Of a stretch of 18,467 bases of DNA, positions 7,799 to 13,025 are shown piece by piece. The translations under genes were made by a program, and so were the position numbers. The stretch comes from Ruminococcus sp. (GTDB taxonomy: Bacteria; Bacillota_A; Clostridia; Oscillospirales; Ruminococcaceae), in NCBI GenBank assembly GCA_017480485.1, contig JAFVAN010000051.1, positions 1 to 18,467 of the forward strand, written 5' to 3'. The notes below the pieces were generated by a model. That model did no database searches. It was not told where the DNA came from and saw nothing but the letters and a program-made list of their open reading frames with translations. Position 1 is the first letter of the stretch. Every line of letters starts with the position of its first letter.

Positions 7799-8059
7799 AT
7801 GAAAACATTTGCTTACACTATCAAGGACGAGATCGGTATCCACGCAAGACCCGCAGGAAACCTCGTTAAGCTGATCAAGGGCTTTTCAAGCTCGGTAACT
7901 ATCGAAAAGGAAGGCAAGCCGCCTATCAACGCCACCGCTCTGATGAAGCTCATGGGCCTCGGAGTAAAGTGCGGCGACACCGTGAAGTTCACAGTCGAGG
8001 GCGAGGACGAGGATGCAGCAGCGGCAGCTATCGAGGAGTTCATGAACGCCAATCTCTGA
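7799..8059 (+). CDS. ptsH: HPr, phosphocarrier protein lacking the regulatory serine
   Basis: An 86-aa HPr that carries phosphate from Enzyme I to the EII. The active-site H15 is in GIHARPA. The regulatory region reads INATALMKLMGLGV; aligned on its Asn and the MxxMxLG pattern with B. subtilis NLKSIMGVMSLG and E. coli AKSLFKL, the Ser46 position is Ala47 (codon GCT 7937-7939), with Thr46 beside it. HPr kinase normally phosphorylates Ser46 to drive CcpA repression and to slow the PTS, so this HPr may escape that control. The start ATG follows AAAGGAAG 7-8 nt upstream. It lies 20 nt after scrK and before ptsI. Confidence 0.95.
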   Translation: MKTFAYTIKDEIGIHARPAGNLVKLIKGFSSSVTIEKEGKPPINATALMKLMGLGVKCGDTVKFTVEGEDEDAAAAAIEEFMNANL

Positions 8060-8069
8060 TGTGATAAAA

Positions 8070-8084
8070 CAGAGGCCACCTCTG
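8070..8084 (+). promoter_or_regulatory. Small stem-loop between ptsH and ptsI
   Basis: CAGAGG, loop CCA, CCTCTG, followed by AAAAG. It is short and not followed by T residues; perhaps an mRNA processing or stability element. Confidence 0.35.
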
Positions 8085-8107
8085 AAAAGAAAGGACGGGT
8101 GACGGAT

Positions 8108-9739
8108 ATGACCGTATTTAAGGGCAAGGGAGTTTACGGAGCCGTAGCGATAGGCAAGGTATCGGTGTTCAAGAGGCAGGCAGCAGCAGTGCGCCGTGAA
8201 AAGATCGAGGACACCGCTGCAGAGCTTGAGCGCGTTGAGGCTGCGAAGGCTCTCGCTGTCGAACAGCTCACAGCGATACACGAAAAGGCTCTCAAGGAAG
8301 TCGGTGAGGCCAATGCCGAGATCTTTGAGATACACATTATGATGCTCGACGACGAGGACTACAACGAGTCGATAAAGAGCATCATCGAAACTCAGCAGGT
8401 CAACGCCGAGTATGCGGTCGCCGTCACCTCGGATAATTTCGCGGATATGTTCGCCTCCATGGACGACGCCTATATGCAGGCGCGTGCAGCGGACGTAAAG
8501 GATATCTCAAACCGCCTTATCGCCTGCCTGACTGACAGCGGTACGGCTGCGTCTGCCTCCGACGAGAAGATGATCGTCTGCGCCGACGACCTTGCGCCGA
8601 GCGAAACAGTTTCGCTCGACAAGGACAAGGTACTTGCATTCGTGACGGCTTTCGGCTCCTCCAACTCCCACACTGCCATACTTGCGCGGAACATGAACAT
8701 CCCGGCTGTTATCGGCGCAGGCGAGGAATTCCTTGCCGCAATTAACGACGGCGATATGATGATAGTTGACGGCCACACCGGAGAGGTCTTTATCTCACCC
8801 GATGACGAGACCCTGAAGCTTCTCGAAGCCAAGCAGGCCGAAGACATCCGCAAGAAGCAGCTCCTGCAGGAGCTCAAGGGCAAGGAGAACGTTACTCTCG
8901 ACGGCACTAAGGTCAAGATATTCGCCAATATCGGCGGCGTGGGAAGCATCGGCGCGGTGCTTGCCAACGACGCAGGCGGTATAGGCCTTTTCCGCAGCGA
9001 GTTCCTCTATCTTGAAAGCGAGGACTATCCTACCGAGGAACAGCAGTTTGCCGCATACAAGAAGGTGCTTGAAAGCATGGCAGGGAAGAAGGTCATCATC
9101 CGCACCCTCGATATCGGCGCCGACAAGCAGATCGACTATTTCAAGCTGGACAAGGAGGACAATCCCGCGCTGGGCTTCCGTGCCATAAGGATATGCCTCA
9201 CCCGCCCAGAGATATTCCGCACACAGCTCCGTGCACTTTTCAGAGCCTCGGCTTACGGCGAGCTGGGCATCATGTTCCCGATGATAACCAGCGTATCCGA
9301 AGTTGAGAAGTGCAGGGCGATATGCGATGAGGTCAGGGCAGAGCTGAAAGCCGAGGGCATCCCCTTCAAGGAGGACACCGAGATCGGCATAATGATCGAG
9401 ACCCCTGCCGCCGCGGTGATAAGCGACAGGCTGGCTCCGCTGGTAGACTTTTTCAGCGTCGGGACCAACGACCTGACCCAGTACACCCTTGCCTGCGACA
9501 GACAGAACGCCAAGCTTGAAGCCTTTGTTGACACCCATCACGAGGCCGTGCTGCGGCTAATTGAGATGTCCGCAAAGAACGCTCACGCAAACGGAGCCTG
9601 GATAGGAATATGCGGCGAGCTCGCGGCGGACACCTCACTCACCGAGACCTTCCTGCGTATGGGCATCGACGAGCTTTCGGTATCACCGCCCTTTGTACTC
9701 CCGCTGCGTGAGAAGGTACGCAGCCTTGATCTGAGATGA
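8108..9739 (+). CDS. ptsI: PTS Enzyme I (PEP-protein phosphotransferase)
   Basis: A 543-aa soluble enzyme that takes phosphate from PEP and passes it to HPr H15. The N-terminal HPr-binding domain is followed by the phosphohistidine site GSSNSHTAILARN (H188) and the C-terminal PEP-binding barrel, with GLFRSEFLY near residue 295 and IGICGELAAD carrying C502. Numbering matches E. coli EI (H189, C502) closely, supporting the ATG at 8108 (MTVFKGKGVYGAVAIGKV), preceded by GGTGA. A GTG at 8099 would add three residues. It is the last gene before the terminator at 9801-9839. Having EI and HPr inside a sugar-specific operon instead of a separate general ptsHI operon is notable. Confidence 0.96.
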   Translation: MTVFKGKGVYGAVAIGKVSVFKRQAAAVRREKIEDTAAELERVEAAKALAVEQLTAIHEKALKEVGEANAEIFEIHIMMLDDEDYNESIKSIIETQQVNAEYAVAVTSDNFADMFASMDDAYMQARAADVKDISNRLIACLTDSGTAASASDEKMIVCADDLAPSETVSLDKDKVLAFVTAFGSSNSHTAILARNMNIPAVIGAGEEFLAAINDGDMMIVDGHTGEVFISPDDETLKLLEAKQAEDIRKKQLLQELKGKENVTLDGTKVKIFANIGGVGSIGAVLANDAGGIGLFRSEFLYLESEDYPTEEQQFAAYKKVLESMAGKKVIIRTLDIGADKQIDYFKLDKEDNPALGFRAIRICLTRPEIFRTQLRALFRASAYGELGIMFPMITSVSEVEKCRAICDEVRAELKAEGIPFKEDTEIGIMIETPAAAVISDRLAPLVDFFSVGTNDLTQYTLACDRQNAKLEAFVDTHHEAVLRLIEMSAKNAHANGAWIGICGELAADTSLTETFLRMGIDELSVSPPFVLPLREKVRSLDLR

Positions 9740-9800
9740 GAAGCTTGCTGCGGCAGGATGCTGCAGCGGCTGAGGGTACTGTCCGTTCCGTATAACAGAA

Positions 9801-9839
9801 AACGGCCGAGGTGCGTTAAACGTTGCCTCAGCCGTTTTT
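9801..9839 (+). terminator. Rho-independent terminator of the scr operon
   Basis: AACGGCCGAGG (9801-9811) pairs with CCTCAGCCGTT (9826-9836) with a single internal mismatch and runs into TTTTT. It lies about 60 nt after ptsI. Confidence 0.9.
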
Positions 9840-9985
9840 GAATGTCATCTTTTTTGACTGTGAGATCCTTGACTGTTGTGCAAAAAAGATGACAGTGCCT
9901 GAAACCGCGCATTTGCGCGTTTTTTTGCGTCTCTGAGGGGCGATTTTCAGTAGAATTTTCCAGAGATGACATTTACCCCAAAATA

Positions 9986-10008
9986 GGGGGAGGATGGATC
10001 CGAACCAT
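9986..10008 (-). other. tRNA-Tyr 3'-end-like sequence in leader copy 1
   Basis: Read on the minus strand these 23 nt match positions 63-85 of the tRNA-Tyr gene (T-arm plus the 3' acceptor strand) at 21 of 23 positions; differences are G for A after TTCG and C for T in CTCTCCC. No D-arm or anticodon arm is present. It resembles the 3'-tRNA segments carried by integrative elements or by tRNA-linked repeats. Confidence 0.6.
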
Positions 10009-10116
10009 GGAAAAACAGTTTTTCAGAGACAGCATCTCTGACGATCAGCAAAAAATTTAGCAAAAAAAGGAAGGGCAGAGTACTAAAACAACAAAAAACC
10101 TTTCACAAACATTCGA

Positions 10117-10173
10117 GCCTGAATTTGTTGGTATCTCACAAAACTGAGGTACCAAGAAATTCGGGCTTTTTTT
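10117..10173 (+). terminator. Long terminator/attenuator hairpin in leader copy 1
   Basis: GCCTGAATTT pairs with AAATTCGGGC and TTGGTATCTCA with TGAGGTACCAA around a CAAAAC loop (10117-10166), followed by T7. The 3' arm TTCGGGC can alternatively pair with GCCCGAA at 10177-10183. A ribosome binding site and start codon follow within 50 nt, the layout of a transcription attenuator. Confidence 0.7.
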
Positions 10174-10216
10174 GTTGCCCGAAAACCCATATACCATATT
10201 AAAGGAGGAAAAACCA

Positions 10217-10273
10217 ATGAACAACTACAAACTGTACGCAAGACGGTGGTTGGGGTTTGACTCAGAACTATAA
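10217..10273 (+). pseudogene. Truncated copy of the small leader-associated ORF
   Basis: ATG at 10217 follows AAAGGAGGA at 8-9 nt. The first eight residues MNNYKLYA match the start of the intact small protein at 12198 (MDNYKLYA). After codon 8 the sequence switches to unrelated DNA, and the frame ends at a TAA after 18 residues. The break coincides with the end of the leader homology, so the 3' part was lost by recombination. Confidence 0.7.
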
Positions 10274-10580
10274 AAAAGGCTGCAATTATCATGAGGCTAT
10301 TGACAAATGGCTTAAAGCACATCATAAGAAAACCATATTCTGCTTAGTTCAGTTTCAAAACACAAATCCAAACGAAATGCCAAGAATATACCTCGCCTCA
10401 CCGAATGAAATTGCGGATATGTTGAAATTATCTGCTGGTGGTCGTGGAGAAACTGTACTTCGTGAAAACCACACTTGGGGACCCCGCGCCGCAGGCAAAG
10501 GTACTACAGATACAATACCCGATAAATGGAGAATTTCAGCTGAACGTCTTAAATATATGTTCAATACATACGGACAATAA
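10241..10580 (+). pseudogene. C-terminal fragment of an unrecognised protein
   Basis: The frame from about 10242 reads DGGWGLTQNYKKGCNYHEAI onward and ends at TAA 10578-10580, about 112 codons. Clear protein-like blocks are IYLASPNEIADMLKLSAGG and IPDKWRISAERLKYMF. There is no start codon with a ribosome binding site; the frame enters directly from the truncated small ORF in another register. The IYLASP.EIA and IP..W..S..R pattern reminds me of C-terminal parts of some restriction-endonuclease-like proteins, but I cannot identify it. A 3' gene fragment captured behind the leader is the best reading. Confidence 0.5.
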
Positions 10581-10604
10581 AAACATTTCAAAATGGATTA
10601 ACAC

Positions 10605-10762
10605 TGTCATCTTTTTTGTCCTGCACTCACAACAGCGCCCCATAGCTAACGCTATGGGGCTAAAATAATAAATAAGAAAGAATAAAGAATAATGAATAAA
10701 TACCGTCAAATAGGGCGCTGTTGTATTCTTCTTTATTATTTATTCTTTTTTCTTTATTCTTT
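10605..10762 (+). repeat. 158-bp interleaved-palindrome repeat, copy 1
   Basis: Head TGTCATCTTTTTTG (10605-10618), variable 9 nt, arm A ACAACAGCGCCC (10629-10640), a perfect 10-bp hairpin GCCCCATAGC-TAAC-GCTATGGGGC (10637-10660), a purine-rich arm P (10677-10702), variable 10 nt (10703-10712), arm A' GGGCGCTGTTGT (10713-10724), and a pyrimidine-rich arm Y (10737-10762). A pairs with A' over 12/12 and P with Y over 24/26, in the order A-P-A'-Y. Copy 2 at 18271-18428 has the same length. No protein-coding sequence is evident. Confidence 0.9.
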
Positions 10763-10845
10763 TTTTACTGCCTCTTCTGACAAAAATCAGTATCATCTTT
10801 TCTGCTCCACACTCACATGACTGCCCAGCAAAAAAAGATGACAAC

Positions 10846-10877
10846 GCAAAAAGCCGCGCATTTGCGCGGCTTTTTGC
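10846..10877. terminator. Bidirectional terminator hairpin in leader copy 2
   Basis: GCAAAAAGCCGCGC (10846-10859), loop ATTT, GCGCGGCTTTTTGC (10864-10877): a perfect 14-bp stem with A- and T-runs on both sides. Confidence 0.8.
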
Positions 10878-10940
10878 GTCTCTGGGGACATAAAATCAGT
10901 ATAAATTTCCAGAGATGACATTTGCCCCAAAATAGGGGTT

Positions 10941-10957
10941 GGATGGATTCGAACCAT
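10941..10957 (-). other. tRNA T-arm-like sequence in leader copy 2
   Basis: On the minus strand ATGGTTCGAATCCATCC is identical over 17 nt to 63-79 of tRNA-Tyr. The following bases (AACCCC) differ from the tRNA-Tyr acceptor strand. Copy 3 keeps 15 nt at 11973-11987. Confidence 0.6.
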
Positions 10958-11065
10958 GAAAAAACGTTTTTTCAGAGACAGCATCTCTGACAATCAGAAA
11001 AATATATAGCAGAAAAAGGAAGGACAGAGTACAAAACCATCTAAAATTCTTTCACAAACTTATCT

Positions 11066-11121
11066 GCCTGGATTTGTTGGTATCTCACAAATAGTGAGGT
11101 GGCAAGGGATTCGGGCTTTTT
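11066..11121 (+). terminator. Long terminator hairpin in leader copy 2
   Basis: Same fold as at 10117 with several G-U replacements that keep pairing (GCCTGGATTT with GGGATTCGGGC) and one G-G mismatch, followed by T5. Confidence 0.65.
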
Positions 11122-11169
11122 ATGTAGAAACAGTTTAGTAACAAAAAATGTAAAAGCCACAAAAATGTC

Positions 11170-11198
11170 TTGAATAGCAACGGCAAAAATGGTATAAT
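11170..11198 (+). promoter_or_regulatory. Promoter of the TVP38-like gene
   Basis: TTGAAT (11170-11175), 17-nt spacer, TATAAT (11193-11198), about 32 nt before the ATG at 11230. Confidence 0.8.
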
Positions 11199-11229
11199 TA
11201 TATAAAGCTACACACAGAGGCGGTGCATA

Positions 11230-11736
11230 ATGAAAAGGAAAAATCTCGAAAAAATATTTATCGGGCTGGCGCTTATCGCTATTATTGTCCTGTTCGTCTG
11301 CTTTTTCAAGGATATTCTTGTGCCGCTGTTCAGCCTGGAGTTCGGGAGGAACTTTGAGGAAGCCCGGGAACTGCTGGAGAGCAAGGGCGTGCTCGGAGCA
11401 TTTTGCGTTATACTGATCGAGGCTCTGCAAATGGTCATCGTCTTTGTGCCGGCGGAGTTCATACAGGTGTCCTCGGGACTGAGTTATCCCTTCCATATAT
11501 CTCTGATACTCTGTGATCTTGGAGTGTGCCTCGGGGCGACGCTCATATTCATGCTCTCCAGGATATGCAGGATCAACAGCGAAAGCTTGCGCCGAAGCAC
11601 TGAGAAGATCGGCTTCTTATCCTCCAAAACGGGCAGCAGGAGCACTATGGTGCTGATGTATCTGCTGTTCATCACTCCGATGATACATATGAAAAGCTTG
11701 ACGAGGGAATATACGAGGACAAAAAGGTGTATTTGA
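11230..11736 (+). pseudogene. TVP38/TMEM64 (DedA-like) membrane protein, C-terminally truncated
   Basis: The intact 5' part encodes a membrane protein: a first transmembrane helix (about residues 9-26), then a hydrophobic block LGAFCVILIEALQMVIVFVP and AEFIQVSSGLSYPF, which is the conserved core of TVP38/DedA proteins (possible lipid scramblase-type transporters), then LGATLIFMLSR. After MYLLFITPMI (residue ~152, nucleotide ~11685) the family pattern stops and a short unrelated tail MKSLTREYTRTKRCI follows to 168 aa; complete members are about 200-230 aa. Promoter and ribosome binding site (GAGGCGG) are intact. A different frame becomes protein-like at the same junction (next entry), so the 3' end was replaced. 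Confidence 0.7.
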
Positions 11737-11807
11737 CAAGATGTAATCTTCCTGAAAGAATATATGGTGTTCATAGGGATCATAGTATGGAGGTAATACC
11801 TTATTAA
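11679..11807 (+). pseudogene. Unrecognised C-terminal fragment behind the TVP38 remnant
   Basis: In the frame of nucleotide 11679 the sequence reads DDTYEKLDEGIYEDKKVY, then LTRCNLPERIYGVHRDHSME and VIPY, ending with TAA at 11805-11807. It has no start or ribosome binding site and begins where the TVP38 frame loses similarity. Family unknown. Confidence 0.45.
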
Positions 11808-11840
11808 CTAACATTGAATCATTATAAGTTGGGGAAGACT

Positions 11841-11906
11841 ACACTTACGAACCACAGTAGAATATCAAGTATAGCTCGCAAACAGCGTAAAATCGGGCTT
11901 TTTTTG
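11841..11906 (+). repeat. Short terminator repeat (ACACTTACGAACCACA type), copy 1
   Basis: Starts ACACTTACGAACCACA and ends in a hairpin AGCTCG...CGGGCT (11873-11899) plus T7, a rho-independent terminator. It takes the place of the first two hairpins of the leader repeat in front of copy 3. A second copy is at 18205-18266. Confidence 0.7.
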
Positions 11907-12197
11907 CGTCTCTGGGGACATAAAATCAGTATAAATTTCCAAAGATGACATTTGCCCCCAAATAGGGGCCCTATGGATTCGAACCATGGAAAAAACGAAT
12001 TTTCAGGGGGAGCATCTTAGGCAAATATCAAGATAAATAACAGAAAAAGGAATCAAGGATCAACAAAACAGCAAAAAATCTTTAACCAACTTATCTGCCT
12101 GAATTTGTTGGTATCTCACAAAAATGAGGTACCAAGAAATTCAGGCTTTTTTTATTGCCCGGAAAACCATATACCATATAAAAGGAGGACGAAAACA
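11900..12197 (+). repeat. Multi-hairpin leader repeat, copy 3
   Basis: Joins copy 2 at TTTTTGCGTCTCTGGGGACA and keeps the same elements: CCCCC-AAATA-GGGG, minus-strand T-arm-like sequence (11973-11987), a decayed version of the TCAGAGA hairpin, and the long terminator (12097-12153). This is the only copy followed by a long version of the small ORF. No other gene is present in 11810-12197. Confidence 0.85.
12097..12153 (+). terminator. Long terminator/attenuator hairpin in leader copy 3
   Basis: GCCTGAATTT/AAATTCAGGC and TTGGTATCTCA/TGAGGTACCAA with T7 behind. The T-G pair of copy 1 is a T-A pair here, a pairing-preserving change. AAAGGAGGA and the start codon follow 28-45 nt later. Confidence 0.75.
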
Positions 12198-12422
12198 ATG
12201 GACAACTACAAACTGTACGCTAACCTCATCCGCAAGCCGGATTCGAGCGACTTCAACGCCCGTCCCTGCGTGGTGGAAAAATGGATCCCGCTCAGCCATT
12301 GGAGCTTTGAGCAGATCAAGCAGGATCCCCTGCACGATCTTGATGTGATCAAGGCTTACAAAGACCTGATGTTCTGCGACAATGAGGCCAACCACTGTAT
12401 TGCAAAGCTTATCGGTCTATGA
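12198..12422 (+). CDS. Small soluble protein of unknown function, behind a structured leader
   Basis: 74 aa starting MDNYKLYANLIRKPDSSDFN, then RPCVVEKWIPLSHWSFEQI, ending HCIAKLIGL. The ATG is 8-9 nt after AAAGGAGGA. It has no signal peptide or transmembrane segment, is rich in charged and aromatic residues, and has two Cys near the end (FCDNEANHC). The first eight codons recur at 10217 behind leader copy 1, so the leader and this ORF travel together. The TGA stop shares its last base with the start of a 201-bp palindromic element, so the protein may have lost a longer C-terminus. I do not recognise the family. The terminator right in front suggests expression by attenuation or antitermination. 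Confidence 0.65.
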   Translation: MDNYKLYANLIRKPDSSDFNARPCVVEKWIPLSHWSFEQIKQDPLHDLDVIKAYKDLMFCDNEANHCIAKLIGL

Positions 12423-12622
12423 TATAGGCAATACCGCACAACCCCTGTGCGTCAGATCACGCGCAAGCTCAATAAAGTTGAGCTGAGATTTTCGTCAGAG
12501 TGCATAAATTTGACGCAGGCGGGCTGACGCCCGGCAAGGAAAATTTGTGTGCTATGACGGAAAATATGCAAGCAGATGACGTGCAGAGGCGCAAGCCGCT
12601 GGTTGTGCGGTGTTGCCTATAT
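12422..12622. repeat. 201-bp nested palindromic element (MITE-like or structured RNA)
   Basis: 22-nt terminal inverted repeats, 12422-12443 and 12601-12622, differ at one position. Inside, 12444-12458 pairs with 12575-12589, GCTCAA-TAAAG-TTGAGC forms a hairpin (12467-12483), 12488-12511 pairs with 12541-12565 with a few G-U or mismatched positions, and CGGGC-TGAC-GCCCG caps the structure (12520-12533). It has no ORF. Its edge coincides with the stop codon of the small gene. Size and shape fit a non-autonomous miniature element; a branched noncoding RNA is the alternative. Confidence 0.75.
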
Positions 12623-12760
12623 TATTCGTATCAGTATTGCTCCGCCGATCAGATCTTGAAATATATCTGCTTGACCTGATCCCGAAATACAGAGTAGCTC
12701 GCCCTTGCCATACGGCAGTATGTAATACAGCAACAGCCTCTCCGGCCGGGGCAGCTGCCA

Positions 12761-12813
12761 GTGAGCATCTCACAAAAATGAGGAGCCGGGAGAAGCGGCT
12801 TTTCGCTCCCCGG
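12761..12813 (+). repeat. Degenerate leader-type hairpin pair
   Basis: ATCTCACAAAAATGAGG (12767-12783) is identical to the apical part of the leader terminator of copy 3. It is followed by CCGGGAG...CTCCCCGG (12786-12813) instead of a T-run. The rest of 12623-12889 carries no gene that I can support; it holds small palindromes such as GGCAGCTGCC. Confidence 0.45.
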
Positions 12814-12889
12814 AAAATACTGTGGTTCAGGAGAGATCTGGATCGGAGGGTGTTCAATTTCCGTCGAGTTTTCTTTTTTGTGCCGGCAC

Positions 12890-12918
12890 TTGAAAAATAT
12901 ATTATAATGGTGTAGAAT
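12890..12918 (+). promoter_or_regulatory. Sigma-A type promoter upstream of the ECF sigma gene
   Basis: TTGAAA (12890-12895), 17-nt spacer, TAGAAT (12913-12918). An overlapping TATAAT at 12903-12908 has no good -35 box. Confidence 0.5.
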
Positions 12919-12963
12919 ATAGGTCGGAAGAAAAATGATCCCCAAAAAATTTTTTTGAAATAT

Positions 12964-12990
12964 TGAAACTTTTTTTCTCCCTGCTGCGAC
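12964..12990 (+). promoter_or_regulatory. Candidate ECF-sigma autoregulatory promoter
   Basis: TGAAAC (12964-12969) followed by a T-run, 17 nt, and CGAC (12987-12990) resemble the -35 AAC and -10 CGT/CGA elements of ECF promoters. It lies about 35 nt before the sigma start codon, as expected for autoregulation. Confidence 0.45.
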
Positions 12991-13025
12991 TTATATTATG
13001 AAGGCTGATGAAAAGAGGTGAGACC

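Larger units (their letters stand above)
9843..10239 (+). repeat. Multi-hairpin leader repeat, copy 1
   Basis: Ordered elements: a 52-bp imperfect palindrome TGTCATCTTTTTTG...CAAAAAAGATGACA (9843-9894); a terminator CGCGC-ATTT-GCGCG plus T7 (9906-9926); a hairpin with TCTCTG/CCAGAGA arms (about 9930-9966); CCCC-AAAATA-GGGG; a tRNA T-arm-like sequence on the minus strand (9986-10008); hairpin TCAGAGA-CAGCA-TCTCTGA (10025-10043); a long terminator (10117-10173); then AAAGGAGGA and the first codons of a small ORF. Homology to copy 3 runs to 10239, inside the ninth codon region, then stops abruptly. Apart from that ORF start no gene lies in 9740-10240. Confidence 0.85.
10791..11121 (+). repeat. 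Multi-hairpin leader repeat, copy 2
   Basis: Same order of elements as copy 1: TCATCTTTT...AAAAAAAGATGACA palindrome (10791-10843), terminator (10846-10877), TCTCTGG/CCAGAGA hairpin, GCCCC-AAAATA-GGGG, tRNA T-arm-like sequence on the minus strand (10941-10957), TCAGAGA-CAGCA-TCTCTGA (10972-10990), and the long terminator (11066-11121). The homology ends right after the T-run; the ribosome binding site and small ORF are missing and a different gene region follows. Confidence 0.85.

Noticed and set aside
9940..10080. Complete tRNA gene on the minus strand
   Set aside because: Only T-arm and acceptor-like parts are present; no D-arm, anticodon arm or paired 5' acceptor strand can be found upstream on the minus strand.
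10117..10173. T-box riboswitch
   Set aside because: The hairpin tip TGAGGTACC is only loosely like the T-box GGTGGNACC, no antiterminator T-box sequence or specifier loop is found, and the downstream ORF is not an amino acid gene.
10637..10660. Integron attC-like site around GCTAACG
   Set aside because: The core does not match RYYYAAC/GTTRRRY, the hairpin is a perfect palindrome without the bulged bases of attC, and no IntI is present.
10629..10724. 12-bp inverted repeats as a1/a2 of a retron msr-msd
   Set aside because: The arms look similar in plan, but there is no reverse transcriptase gene in the window and the second helix crosses the first, which retron RNAs do not need.
9843..12200. 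CRISPR array
   Set aside because: The repeats are hundreds of bases long, irregularly spaced and separated by genes; there are no short regular repeat-spacer units or cas genes.
12105..12422. Longer 105-aa version of the small protein starting at 12105
   Set aside because: The extra N-terminus would be translated through the terminator hairpin and T-run; the ATG at 12198 has a proper AAAGGAGGA and matches the start of the copy at 10217.
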